Assembly: GCA_024220505.1 (NCBI GenBank)
Contig: JAKZZE010000015.1
Coordinates: 434,001-498,000, forward strand
From: Rhizopus arrhizus
Taxonomy: Eukaryota > Mucoromycota > Mucoromycetes > Mucorales > Rhizopodaceae
DNA: 64,000 nucleotides
Direction: 5' to 3'
This document shows positions 23,442-35,815 of this stretch, one piece after another (positions within the stretch are counted from its first letter, which is position 1; each line of letters begins with the position of its first letter). The translations under genes were made by a program, and so were the position numbers. The notes beneath the pieces were generated by a model. That model was given only the letters and a program-made list of their open reading frames with translations, did not search any database and was not told where the DNA came from.

Positions 23442-25936
23442 AACAATAAAAAAAATTTCTACATTTTTCTCTTGTATTACAGAACGGAAAGTCATTTATA
23501 CCCTCAGATTGGACCTAATCGTGTCATCGTTAGTTTAATAGAAAAAAAAAAACTTTTTTTGTGAATAGTCAAATATTCATCATTATTAATAAGGATTCAA
23601 ATATATACATTACATTTCATTCAACATTCATCGGATTGTATATGTATTTTTACTAATGGCATGGATTCATACACGAATAAACATGTCTATATATCATTAT
23701 ACGCAAAAAAAAAAGTCTCTTATTAATTTCATCCTGCCACAAATGATTTAATGGATCAGATCAGAAATAGAAGAAAACAATCCTTCAAGAACATTAAAAT
23801 ATTGTCAACAACCAAGAGACCTTTTTTAATCAAGTATATTAGGTATCACATTATTAGCAATATCCATTTGGTGGTTAAAGAGACGATCGAATACTGTTAA
23901 CAAGATTTGCTTCCCTAATATTTATCTATTTTAATATAAAATCCTCATCAGCGAAAACAGTACTTGTGCAAGAAAAAAAAAACACGCTGCTCAAACTTGA
24001 CCTAAATATACTTGGACTTACTGGTGGCTTGTAGCCAGTGGATGCAAATGGGCGGCAGTAGTGTTTAGAGATTTCAGTCACAATTTCATAGATAGTGTCT
24101 GTTCAGTCCTTTTACTAAACATTCAATAGTAATGCAGATAGTGAGGAGCTGATTGCAGTCAAAAGCCTTCTGGATCTATGGAGGATTTCGATGAGCAATA
24201 ATAGAGGAAACCTTGTTAATGACTCCTTTTTCTATAGTATACAAGGGGAGAGAAAACATAAATCGATCATCCGATACTGAAAGAAAAGACGAGAATACAA
24301 TAGAAGGCAAAACCTCGCTTCTTATCACACCTTGGCAGCTGTATACGGTTCTAATTTGAGTTTTTTTTTTTAAAAAAAAATTCCTAAACAAAAAAAAAAA
24401 AAAAAAAAAGCATGCCCAAGAAAATTACAGATTTGCTTGCCCTATGTGATGTTTCTTACAAATGTTTTCTTGCCACCGGGACATGCCAATTCTTTTATCG
24501 TAGAAATTTACAACCGGGTTCAGCCAGGTAGTAAAATATCATGGCTTGTAATTGGGGTTTTTGTATTATTATTTTTTTTTAAAAAAAAAGGACATCAGCA
24601 TGTACTGCACTATATGTTTCTTGCTTTTTATCTAACTCTTATAAATGATAAAACCAATAACTACAATTCCAAGTTGGCTTTGCTCATTTTTCTTTTACAG
24701 GCTGAATAAAGATAATCTCTAGAACTTTGAGCAACGTGAGTCCATTTTCATGTATCTTTTGGCTGCTGAACTCTATTAATTAAATATAGCACTATCAATT
24801 TCAGAAGAATGGACACTGAATATTGAACTAGACTTTTTTTCTACATTTATCTTTTTCAGAATTGTATCTGAAATTAAGCAACTGTAATCCCGTTTGTTGA
24901 TTATACAAATGAGCTTTTTAATATATTTTTGTAGATAATAAATGGTAATACATAATAAAAGACAAACATATATCATTATATTTCAACTCCAATATTTGGC
25001 AAATGTCTTTTAATAAACTGTCAAGCATTCTTCAAAGCTGGACTAGAACAAGCATACACAAGTAATTAATAACGGTAGTGGTCTTATTTGGCTATTTATT
25101 ACCTTCTGCCAAACATCTGTGATTTGTTATATTGCTTTGTGATCCATCGGGTTGTTTCTTCAAATTATTACAGTATCATGTTTCCACTCTGATAAAGAGT
25201 CCTCAGTCAGTTATTGATACCGAGAATAAAATATTGAGATGGGCTATTGATTTGTACTTTATAAACTCGTCATTTATCAACTTATTGCACATAGGTATAC
25301 TGCTTTGGGGATTTGTATGCGACATTATCATTTTTCCGCCCGGAAGCATCAGCCTGAGCTTAATCTTGAGGGAACTGCATGTCTTGACGATTTCAAGAAA
25401 ATCAATCGTAGCTGATATCCGATCTTTTCTTGCAAGCTTTGATGACTTAGCACTACAGTCTCTCATCTTTTCTTTGTATTCCAGTTTGTTTAACTGCAAA
25501 TACGATGATTTACTATCAATTTCTCTCAGGCTTTTATTTAGATAGTTTGTATTCGTTGGCTATAGGAATGCATAGCTCCTTCATTTTAAGTATCAGCTTG
25601 GCATCAACTACATTGATAAAAGAAACATCATTTGGTATCAACCTTTATCTTTATGTATAGTAAATGTGCATGGTTATTTATTCCCCTCTTCTTAACCTTC
25701 ATCACTCAAAAAGACTTTGCCTTTGATTAACCAATCTTCAATGGCAAACATGAATAAACCAAGTTTTTTTGCATTTTAAATATTGCATATATGCGATAAA
25801 CATTTTGAGTGTAATCAAATTTAACAAAAGAAGTAATAAAAATGGGCTTTAATTGATTTATTGTCAATCATTTTTAATATGTGAATAAGTATGTATAGAT
25901 TGTTATAAAACAATAAAGAATCGTACGTAATCTTGT
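23442..25936. other. Intergenic region with one unassigned open frame
   Basis: About 2.5 kb without a recognisable gene. On the minus strand 25562-25203 stays open for 119 codons (contains KLARKDRISATIDFLEIVKTC) without a clear start or family; it may be a relic. T/A tracts occur around 24360-24410 and 24570-24590. Confidence 0.35.
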
Positions 25937-26752
25937 TTATTTGAGAGGAACAAACTTGGAAGAGTGAGTGGCACCAATACCGGGACGACCGTGCTTGACA
26001 GGCTTGTAGGTAATGGAGAATTCACCAAGGTAGTGACCAGTCATTTCGGGCTTAATTTCAACTTGGTTGAAGGTCTTACCGTTGTAGATACCAACAACAG
26101 AACCAATCATTTCAGGGACAATAATCATATCACGAAGATGGGTCTTGACAACATCAGGTCTTTCACCAGGAGTGGCAGCCTTCTTGGCAGCACGAAGCTT
26201 CTTGATAAGACCCATAGGCTTACGTTTAAGACCACGTTGAAATCTTCTACGAGCACGGCAGTGAACGAGTTCCATGAACTTTTAGATATTAGTTAAGTAT
26301 ATCCCTTTAACCTCCCTTTTTTTTTTTTTTACCTGTTCAGAAGACATGTCCAAGAGTTGATCAAGTTCAACACCACGGTAGGTAAACTTACGGAAGGTTC
26401 TCTTTCTAGGAGCGGTTTGCTCGTCAGCCTAATCATGTTTCAAATATGTTAGAATTTGTTGTATTAAAAAATCCGCATCGAAATAGAGTTTTTAATAAGA
26501 AGATAAAAAGTGATATTCATTGTAAGTTAATTTTGCTGTTATTGTTGTTACTTTCAATTGCGGTATGAAATGAAGCGTTAACTTGTTGATCAATTATTAT
26601 TTGACACACATAATTAATTCTATGCACATATTTTATTGATTTATCTAAGCTTTTGCTTTGTTGATGCCATATCACCCTTTAATCTAGCTTCTTTATTCCC
26701 TCTATCTCGACTGTACGGATGGATGTGTATTTGTTTGCGTTGATATTACCAT
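25937..26752 (-). CDS. RPS15: 40S ribosomal protein uS19 (Rps15)
   Basis: Exons 26428-26333 and 26278-25937 encode residues 2-146. The reading matches uS19: [17 protein letters not shown], then [15 protein letters not shown] and the C-terminal [20 protein letters not shown]. No ATG precedes exon 2 in frame. The model therefore places the start codon alone in a first exon at 26752-26750 (ATG followed by GTAATATC), with an unusually long intron of 321 nt. Intron placement right after the start codon is common for fungal ribosomal protein genes, but this exon is inferred. Total 146 residues, near the usual size. A TATATAA stretch lies just upstream of the proposed ATG. Confidence 0.9.
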
Positions 26753-28132
26753 TCTTATATAATGCAAAAGGGAAAGAAGCTCACTAAACGAGGCAATAAC
26801 TCTGTATACAAAAACAGTATCCGTGTCCGGGCCGGACATGTATGTAAAATTAATGCAGTTTTTTCCATAGCAGTAATAAAGATCAGAAATACTAAAAATA
26901 AAGAGAAGAATGAAGGTATTTTAAATTCCACATATGTGCATATATCCTGTACGAATTGTTGAATGATTCAATGTCATTATAATTAAAACTTTGATGACCG
27001 CATAGAGATTTGAAGGAGAGTCTTTTATGTTTTAACTCCGGAGGATATTTTACTTGATTACATGCTTACCAACCGGTTGAAGAGCTCCAGATAAAAGTCA
27101 ATGAATATCAGAGGTTATTTCATCCGCTGATTCTGATAAAGATGTATTGTATAGACCCTAAGCCTAGGCCGGAACCCTTAGTAAAAGTATTCCTATTTTA
27201 TGGTTTACAAAATCACTATTTTTGCTTTACACCCATTTTGCCGCTTAGTTTTACTTTGAAATAATAAAGTTCTGAAACACTTTTCATTTGGTTTCAAAAA
27301 CAAATGGTCTTTAATTCCTGTGACAGAAGCTTTGCATAAGGTATATTGAGCCAAAAAAATATTATTACATTTCTATTCGTTGTTTACAAAGTTTTCTTAT
27401 GTTATATCAAAGACCTAACTCCAAATAAAAAATGAATGCATAAATTTGGTCAGGTAGAAAAAAAAAAGCTATAAATTGTTGCCTTCTTTTTCAATCTCAT
27501 ACTATATCTTTACGATACATGAAGAGCTTTTACTCTATTCATGCATATGTGGTATATTGACTCATTTAAAAGTATTTCTAAAATTACATAGCGATGTACG
27601 AGTATTTATAGATTGCTCTGGAAACAAGTATTTATTTCAACTTGCCAAGAGATTGATAGATTGTTACGCAACTGGCTTACCCAATCAAACAAATATTATG
27701 AAGACAACTGTACAAAAAAAATGAATATTCTTTTTTCAAACAATGAACTTGAATAGGGCAGGAATGTATTGATACATGGTGATGAGTGCTAAGAAGACAA
27801 TACTCAACACAATGGTGTCTATTATAAAGAAACTTAGTCTTCAAGAGCCTGAAAAGTATTTTCAAGACTTACTAAATAAAGCCTTTTCCCAAGGCTCTAG
27901 CATATACAAAGCAGTTTGAAGTTCATATTGATATATTTTAGTAGATAAATATTCGGATATAGTACTTTTGGATTTCATTGTTATGTTTTTATGTAAGTAC
28001 AAGTGAAGAAGAGAAAAAGGTGTAAAAAGAGGGGAATTTATCTTTTTTAATATACCTGCGTTTGAAAAATTGAACTTGTCCAACTAATGAAGTATTCTCT
28101 ATTTCTGAGTAAAGCAAATTTTACAAGATATA
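26753..28132. other. Intergenic region, no gene seen
   Basis: AT-rich sequence between RPS15 and the inverted-repeat element. Short open frames at 27476-27724 (+) and 27862-28083 (-) have no recognisable content. Confidence 0.45.
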
Positions 28133-28368
28133 CAGTGAAGCTGGGAAATACTTAATCGTACATCCGCGCTAGCCTATCCTGTCCTCTATCTTGTCCATTT
28201 TTTTTAAGCAATCTAAATAAAAGCTATGATTACCATTACCAGAGAACAAACCATTTGTATGTTCTATCATAAGCCATATGACAGGAATAATGCTGTTGAA
28301 TTATTCAAGTCAATTGCAGCCATACAAGTCGACATTTGTTATAAAGATGATCCTTGCAAACCTTTTTT
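28133..28368 (+). repeat. Left terminal inverted repeat
   Basis: Inverted partner of 29935-30171. Contains the start of an open frame (MITITREQTICMFYHKPYD..., from 28226) that is identical in the other repeat and continues differently beyond it (here to 28444). Confidence 0.85.
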
Positions 28369-28751
28369 ACACTCAATTAAAAGTTTAAATGACCAAGACA
28401 CTGATTGTCATCAGTACCCTGCTTTGCTGAAAATCAGCAAATAGTAACGATTTGTCAGTAAAATGACAACTCTAGTTTCCTTTTTGTTTTTTGGAGTGAA
28501 ATTATCTTCACTCAAATTCCTTTTGTCAACTTTATGAAATAATTTTTTTTTTATTTAGATCTTTGAAGAAAATCTTTTCTACCATTAAAATCAGTTGTTT
28601 TGTTTGAATTTAGGAGTTCATGGGAATCATATACATAGGTTGAGTTAGTGAATAGTAATTTTTCGATTATTATTTTGCTAACATTATGATCGTTCCTAAT
28701 TATAAAAGACTGTGAGTATTTACTATTCTAGCTTTTCTTTTTCAATAAAAC

Positions 28752-29443
28752 TCACTTCAAGAAAACTTTCAAATCCTCCTGATTCGTCGTTAATCCCGCA
28801 AAGTCTATGACAACAATACATACTTTCTTTACAGTAGAAATATACTGGAGCATATCTAACAAACGAACAGAAATTTAGTTAAGATTATGATAGTAGAGAT
28901 TTTTTTTCTTACCCTGCATATCACCATCGGCATTTATCTTTGATAATAAATCTTCATTTCTCTTTATGTCTCGTGTTAATAATTCATCATCTGCATTGCA
29001 AGAAACACTAACAAAGACTTTATTCACCAGTGATCTCTCTTTCAGGTTTTTGCACATTTGATCAAGTAAACGTACGTGTGCTTGATCATTTTTTTCATTG
29101 ATGGATTTTCTCGCGTAACCTACTACAAGGTATCCATCTTCCTTCAAGCTTTCTATGAATAGTTGATACCGAGGCAGATGTTCAACAATGCCATTTATTA
29201 TATCGTCTAAATGACAAGTTAGTCATGGGCCAGCAAAAATATATACAATAGGTATTACCGAAAAAACTCATTTTTCAATACGTACAGTGTACGAACTGAC
29301 GTTTTCTGCTGATTTTCATTAAGCCTCCTCTTGCTGATAGCGTTCATCAAATTTAATTTTTTGATTCCACACCATTTACTGAAACTTTGTGCGGTCTTTT
29401 CATTAAAAATATCGGTGTCTCCAAACCACAGCCAGAGTATCAT
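28752..29443 (-). pseudogene. Decayed gene inside the inverted-repeat element (GYARKS family)
   Basis: Readable pieces: 29443-29256 (SFSKWCGIKKLNLM... RLNENQQKTSVRTLYVL), then about 29205-28915 (LPRYQLFIESLKEDGYLVVGYARKS, cut here; then ERSLVNKVFVSVSC and TRDIKRNEDLLSKI) and, after a canonical intron, about 28857-28752 (VKKVCIVVIDFAGLTTNQEDL). The first junction (donor at 29257, acceptor before 29208) is out of phase by one base, and the part upstream of 29443 also changes frame, so it is probably broken. I recall related dispersed sequences in Mucorales. The block order YxRKS, a mid-region FVS, RD and VIDFAGL loosely recalls the catalytic domain of serine recombinases, but this is unproven. 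Confidence 0.5.
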
Positions 29444-29934
29444 TCATGCTCAGACTTTCACAGTTATACACTTGCTTATTAAATAGACTTGTAGGCAGGT
29501 ACACAGCGTTTAGAAAATTCATAAGTTGCACTGGGTTGACTAACAAAGAAAATTTAAGTATACAGTCAAAGCAGTGCCAAACATTTAGTTTTTTTTAAAA
29601 AAAAATATTACCAATCTTCTTTGTTATTTTTGAGCTTCATTGCTATTAACAGAAGGTGTATTTTCCTTCACGTACGTGTGAGATATTTGGTACTTATAAT
29701 ATGAAAACAGTAAGAAGTCAATAGCTAACAACTACTATTTATTAAGTAAGAAAAAGGAGAGGAACTAATAATTTAGAATGAACCCTGGGTTATATCGTCC
29801 GACTGTTAATTATATAGTCTGACGTAGGCTGGACTGAGATCAATAATAAAATAATGAATAAAGACAACATTAATGACCAAATACGACAACGTGTGAATAT
29901 TATAAGGATATGCATATATAGTGTTTAGATACTG

Positions 29935-30171
29935 CAAAAAAGGTTTGCAAGGATCATCTTTATAACAAATGTCGACTTGTATGGCTGCAATTGACTTGAA
30001 TAATTCAACAGCATTATTCCTGTCATATGGCTTATGATAGAACATACAAATGGTTTGTTCTCTGGTAATGGTAATCATAGCTTTTATTTAGATTGCTTAA
30101 AAAAAATGGACAAGATAGAGGACAGGATAAGCTGGCGCGGATGTACGATTAAGTATTTCCCAGCTTCACTG
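29935..30171 (-). repeat. Right terminal inverted repeat
   Basis: Inverted partner of 28133-28368. The same 47-codon frame opens at 30078 on the minus strand and runs inward with a different ending (to 29806). Differences from the left copy are confined to a few bases near GCTAGC/GCCAGC. Confidence 0.85.
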
Positions 30172-33100
30172 TATCACACACCATAACCTCTGCAAATGGT
30201 GGATTATGTTATAAACAAATATTTATGATCCATCCAAAAAGCTCTTTCTGTCTATTTTTAGTATTACTCTATAGAAGTTATAAATAGAAATTGTTAAGAG
30301 TCCAAATAACCAATCTTCCAAAAGTATCTTTAAGTTCTATTGTTTTATTCACAGTTGCTCAAAAACCAAAATGCTGTATTCTCTTTAATACATGTATGTT
30401 CAATCCTTCATGTGCAATTGCCCAGATTCTTTTCTAGCAATCTTCTATTCAATTTTAACCATGCATAATACAATTATACATCAATGAGAATTTTGTAGCC
30501 CTTACTTGCCCTTACTGTAAAGCCTTCAAGAAATAAGAAAAGATTAATATAAGTTTTTTTTTGCAACACAACTCCGTGAGAGAAAATATCAAACATTTGA
30601 AACGCCTTTTTCTTGGAAAAAGGAAATAAAAAAAAAGTAATGTGGAAGAAAAAGGACAAAATTGGTTACGTTTTGCATAAATAATAGAAACAAGCTTATG
30701 ACATATGATGTTTTTTCTGAGCACAAGTACCTATTTGTTAATTTATACGCAACACAAAAAAAGCACTAAATATTCATATGCTTTCTCGTTATATAAAGCC
30801 AATCAATTTAATTGATGGGCTCAATAGCGATTAAAAAAAAAAGCAATATTTTATAGTCGATTATTAAAATGAATTGAAGGGAGTTTTTTTTTTTTTTCCC
30901 CTAGACGAACACATTTAAAGATTAAAAACACAAAGCACAAAAAAAGAGTAAAACGATTAATGTGATGTTACATTGCTGGGTTTATGATTTATGTTTGAAT
31001 TGATTTTCATACTGAATCTGACTGGGTAAGAGTGTAGCTCCTACTGCTGCTTCATTTGGTCAAAAAGATGTACCCTCAAAATTGAATTTCCCAATATGAT
31101 GGCCATAAGCACAGAACATCGCATACCACTGCTTTTCCCATGCTCTTTTCATGTCCAATGGCACGATAATATATTGGTTAATTTACTAAAGTCTTTGTAA
31201 TAAAACTACTTTATTATAACAGTGGTATTTATTATCTCTGTGGACTACAGATAGATAATACATAAGGTTGCTTTCTTCCTTGAGACTCTTCATCATTGCT
31301 AAAAAAAAAGCCCAAACTATTCAGGATACTATTCATGAAAAGTTGACCATAAGCGACTCTCTCCAAAAGGCCATGATGTATTTACTTTCTTGTAGAAAAG
31401 GTGATAAAAGTGGATTAACGAATCTTTTTCAGTAAACTTATCTTTCAAACCATAGAAATAGGGATGTACTATGTTTGTTTAAACCAAAATACATAATGAA
31501 AGTAAGTTAATTCAACATTTTTGAAAGTGTATTCTAAACTGAAGTATTATTTTACAATTTATTATACCTTGGCACATGCATTCCGTTTATCTATCCGTGT
31601 TAAACATGGTATTAGTCGGCATTTTTAGCCATATCCGGATCATCTTTTGTAAGCTATATAAAATACAAAGATTATTAATCAAATATTTAGAAGTTTAAAT
31701 CATTCCTATATTATATCTTGTACACTTTTTGAAGCTCATTCACTTGAAATTTTTTTTTATTATACTCAAGTCCACGTCTGTAATATTATACTTCTGTCTT
31801 AATTCTTCAATTATTTTGTAGAGACTTTAAGTAATATTGCATCTTTTATTTTAGGTAAAATAAAATAGGTGCTATTTATCCGATTAAAATATTGCACAAA
31901 AAGGATTGATACAAAATGGCTTATAGTTCATTTATATCACTTGGCAATTTTTTGTCCTTAGTCCTTTCCATTTTCATTTTTCATGAAAATTTAATAAATC
32001 TTTGCTTGCATCGTCCTTTGTTAATGATCCATTTTAAACCCTATCGTCAGTATGGAGAATGCACATTTGTTTTTTTTTTTTTTTTTTTCATCTTACTTTT
32101 ATGTCTTCAATAATAGATTTACCAATAATTTCTCTACCTCCCCAAACACAAATAAGTTTAATGAAGGGGCAAGTTTAGATACCATATAAACTATAAATAT
32201 GTAGCCTGTATCTACAAACAAGAATTTTTTTGTAAAGTATTGATAACAATCATTAATGGTTATGTTTTTATTCATTTCAACATTTTCCTACATAAATAAA
32301 GTTGATAGATTGTACAACACTAAGCGTATATGTACAAATACAAACATAATACTATTGTTCTTTTCAAGTAAGCTATCTAGTTTTTTTTTTTTTTTTTTTT
32401 TTTTTATATATATATATTCTCGTCAGCTACAGTGACTTTAATACCGTCAAAACTTTGACTATAACATTTAACTAAAACTACACTACCAAGAGGATTACGA
32501 TTATTGTGTTTAATATAACATTCATATTTTGAGAAACTGTAATTGGACAATTTGTTTTGATTAAAAAAAACAAAATGCTTCTTGGGCAAATTTATATGGC
32601 TGCCTAAATTAAGTATTGATCAAGGAAAAGACTAAGTATTTCAGTTGCCTCTAATGGAGTAAGTTCTACCGTCATTGACATCGTCTATTTCATCGTAAAC
32701 TTTATAGTCAGTCTCGTCTTTCAATATTTAACAACAGTTTGACTCCTTCACAATGCAAATTCTGCTCTACCAATACTAAAGGCTTACAACATTGTTCTAA
32801 GAAATGGAGAATATGAATAAATATTGTTAATTAGTCCATAATTCATTTTTTTCAGCAGTGCATGCTCGATCCTCTTGGTCTTTTTGGCGATTTCCTTTTG
32901 TCAACAACACTGGACCCTCAACCGTTTTGTTCTCTCGGATCTGGTGCGCCTGCTGTTGACAGCTTTTTTCTCATTAACAAACAGCTAATAACCAGTGCTA
33001 TGTCTCATTTTGCCACCTTCAAAAAGGACAGGCTTGAACTTGTCTAGCATGTTCAATCACTTATACTCTGTTCCTTTTGATACACACCGCTTTCCCACGT

Positions 33101-33888
33101 GTGGCACCTATTATATTTATAAGAAAACTATTTCTTTACAAGAGAAAAAAAAAGAATGGAACGACCATACTCAATAAGTATTACTCTATAAATTCAAGGA
33201 AGATTTGCGGCTTTTATCACCAATTTTTTTTTTGAGAATACAAGCAGCAAAAGAAAATTTTTATTGTATATTGTTTAGTTACATGACGAAGGAGAGATTT
33301 AAATATAGTAAGCTATGCTTTTTCAAGTATCTTGAATAAAACAAAGACCATATGACGTATAAGTATTATATTCTTTTATTAAACTCAAAACATTATTGTG
33401 CATAAACGAATAAAGCGAGTGATCCAAAATAGTAATTGAACTTATAACATACTTGCTGACTTTAAATATTTCAGTTGATCAAAAAAAGAATGAGAACCGA
33501 TATCACACTGCGAATTGATCCCTTACAGATATCGGAAAGTAGTCAGTGAAAAATCTCGGAGGCTTGACCTAAAAAGTACCAGAAGCTCGGATAGCAGTAA
33601 TATTAAGCCATTTTATGAAATGAAACCATGCCATAGACTAGCATCCAGTGTAACCTTTTTTCTTAAAAGAATATATTGTTTTCATATGGAAGCCGTGTAA
33701 CATTCAAAAAAAAAGATTGAGGTTTTCAATCTGCATGCTTAAGTCAAGACTCCTTAATAAAAATACAACAAAAAAGGGAACAATACATATACCATCATTA
33801 AAAAAAATAGGCTTTAAAATCTTGAATTTATTTCCCCTTTTCTATTATTCTCTTTTCTTTGTCTCCTGTTATTTTTTTTTGCATTATT
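30172..33888. other. Intergenic region with one coding relic
   Basis: About 3.7 kb without a confident gene. The one clear protein-like trace is the minus-strand relic at 31170-30982, listed separately. A 61-codon open frame at 32862-33047 (+) has no recognisable family. A 25-nt T run lies at 32381-32405. Confidence 0.4.
30982..31170 (-). pseudogene. Relic exon of an unidentified protein with an internal stop
   Basis: Reads KRAWEKQWYAMFCAYGHHIG then KFNFEGTSF, a TGA stop, then PNEAAVGATLLPSQIQYENQ in the same frame to a second stop. The aromatic-rich wording is clearly coding in origin and the internal stop suggests decay. Family not identified; possibly the C-terminus of a dispersed Mucorales sequence. 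Confidence 0.4.
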
Positions 33889-35754
33889 ATGTCAGATCCT
33901 GCCGCCAAAGAGCACAATGCTGAAGAAGAGCACCAATCTTATAAGCCAGTATATGAATTCCATTTTTATTTCCGACTTCATCTTTTATGGGCACTGGCTA
34001 TTATTTCTATTTTCCTTGGTCAAGCATGGTGGTTGATCCCACTTCCTGGAGACTCTCTTCTTCCTCGCTATCGAACCTATCCAGCAAGCATTTTAAAGGG
34101 TGTTTTTGAAGGATTAGTACCCCTTTTGGTGGCGAGATCTTTAGTAGTAGCTCTTATAAAAGTATTTACGAACGGAGTCTATCCTGACTCAGTAATCAAA
34201 TTCCGTTCTACAGGTGGGGTGGAGGCCATCTACAGCGGTCTGCGTTATCGATCAGGACTCAGATATCTTGCCATTGCTTCCCTTATACCTATAGCCTTCT
34301 TGATTGGTAATCTGTTACAAGCCGAATTTCAATCATCTACTACTGTGTTTTACCACCTTCAAGATGGTAGCAGTAATATGGAAGCCGCTCAATGCCAGCA
34401 TTCAACTCCGGCTCAGTACGATTTAGCATCAAAAGCATTTTCAAGTGGATTGATTAGTAACTCACTTGCTGACGCATCATCTATATTAGATAATTTCAAT
34501 CAACCCAATATACCTAATTTTGGTGTTTCATTGATATCTTCAAAATTTACACCTGTTTCAAACATTTCAGTTCAAGCACCAAACCACAATATCCTTGTAA
34601 GACGGCACCACAATCTTTGCGATAATGATGGCTCTAGCAATCCTTCTGGTAGTCAAATTTCAACTACACAATCTAGCTCAACTACAGCACTAGTCCCAAT
34701 GCCTACTGATGGAAAACAAAACTCTAACTTTGGGTCAAGTGTTCCAACCCCTACATCAGTCGAGGAGCAATCAGCAAATAGTCCTACAGTCACACCATCA
34801 TCGCAGCAGACAACAGATGCAAGTCCATCTGCATCTAGTGCAGTAACTTCCGCCGCTTTTAGTGACAGTAGCAACAATAACATAAATTCAACCCCAGCAA
34901 GTGGAATACAACAAAATACGAATAATGCAGTTACATCCTCATGGACACAGCATGACGGCAGCAATATAACCACCATTTGTGTTGATAATAATCCTATCAC
35001 TAACTTCACTGCCCAAATGCAGTATCTTGAAACACTTGCACCCATTACGATAAATAATACAAATATAAATGGAACAGTCACCCTTTACATTTTACGATAT
35101 TCCTCTGTCAACAACGGTGAAGCGATCATCATTATATCAAACCCTCCAGAGTACTACAAAGCTGGTTTTTATGTTTCTGCACAAACCACCAACTATACAT
35201 GTTTCTCTGGAAATGCTACTCGAAAATGTGACAAAAACAGTGCTGTCACCTTTGATGCAAATAATAAGGTAGTCGCGGATGCTTTGGCGCAAGCTATGAG
35301 AAGCAATGCAGGTCTTTATGGTACCGCAGGCATGATTTCAGATGTGCTTTCTGGGCACTACAACAATGATACTAAGCTGGCCGACGCCCTCTTTGTCAAC
35401 CCACTTTGTTCAGATCTCAGTTTTTATCCTACTACTGGTCACATCCTGTACCCTTATACAAGAGCCACTTGGACTATCTTGGCAATCATATGGGCTATCC
35501 TACTGATCATTATCTGGGCTATTGGTGCTTATCTGATAGGGTATACAATTGACGTATTTTGCCACTTGACGCAATATGGAAACCTTATACCGCAGATTAT
35601 TACCAATTCGACTATCTTTATTGACAATGAACAGGGTACACCAATTAGACAAGAAATGTTTTTGAATTGGGAAGAGGTGGAGCTTCTTGCCAATCGCCCG
35701 GTAGTTGATGATGATCATAATCATGGATATACTGTAACAACCGAAGAACTTTAA
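33889..35754 (+). CDS. Unknown intronless polytopic membrane protein, 621 aa
   Basis: Single open frame. The ATG at 33889 (MSDPAAKEHNAEEE) is preferred over an in-frame ATG at 33859 that only adds a hydrophobic T-rich leader translation. The N-terminal third has hydrophobic segments at about residues 30-50, 72-90 and 128-145. A central region (about 165-350) is Ser/Thr/Asn/Gln-rich and low in structure, then a more folded domain carries several N-x-S/T sites and Cys residues (for example NYTCFSGNATRKC), and a final strong helix lies near residues 525-550 before a cytosolic acidic tail. The pattern suggests a large glycosylated luminal or extracellular loop between membrane anchors. No family recognised. 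It is unusual in lacking introns while its neighbours have many. Confidence 0.75.
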   Translation: MSDPAAKEHNAEEEHQSYKPVYEFHFYFRLHLLWALAIISIFLGQAWWLIPLPGDSLLPRYRTYPASILKGVFEGLVPLLVARSLVVALIKVFTNGVYPDSVIKFRSTGGVEAIYSGLRYRSGLRYLAIASLIPIAFLIGNLLQAEFQSSTTVFYHLQDGSSNMEAAQCQHSTPAQYDLASKAFSSGLISNSLADASSILDNFNQPNIPNFGVSLISSKFTPVSNISVQAPNHNILVRRHHNLCDNDGSSNPSGSQISTTQSSSTTALVPMPTDGKQNSNFGSSVPTPTSVEEQSANSPTVTPSSQQTTDASPSASSAVTSAAFSDSSNNNINSTPASGIQQNTNNAVTSSWTQHDGSNITTICVDNNPITNFTAQMQYLETLAPITINNTNINGTVTLYILRYSSVNNGEAIIIISNPPEYYKAGFYVSAQTTNYTCFSGNATRKCDKNSAVTFDANNKVVADALAQAMRSNAGLYGTAGMISDVLSGHYNNDTKLADALFVNPLCSDLSFYPTTGHILYPYTRATWTILAIIWAILLIIIWAIGAYLIGYTIDVFCHLTQYGNLIPQIITNSTIFIDNEQGTPIRQEMFLNWEEVELLANRPVVDDDHNHGYTVTTEEL

Positions 35755-35815
35755 CGATATTTACATAATTTTTTATATTTAATAAAAATAAACAAAGCCA
35801 ATAAGCAAACAAATG

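Larger units (their letters stand above)
28133..30171. mobile_element. 2.04-kb element with long terminal inverted repeats and TA target duplication
   Basis: The two ends are inverted copies of about 237 bp (28133-28368 and 29935-30171), differing at only a few positions. Both start CAGTGAAGCTGGG at the outer edge and are flanked by TA (28131-28132 and 30172-30173). CAGT ends plus a TA duplication are the hallmark of Tc1/mariner-like DNA transposons, but repeats this long are unusual and no DDE transposase is visible inside. The interior carries a decayed minus-strand gene. The near identity of the repeats indicates a recent insertion or ongoing homogenisation. Confidence 0.8.

Noticed and set aside
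32862..33177. Two overlapping open frames of about 60 codons
   Set aside because: No recognisable domains, no splice partners and no conservation evidence available.
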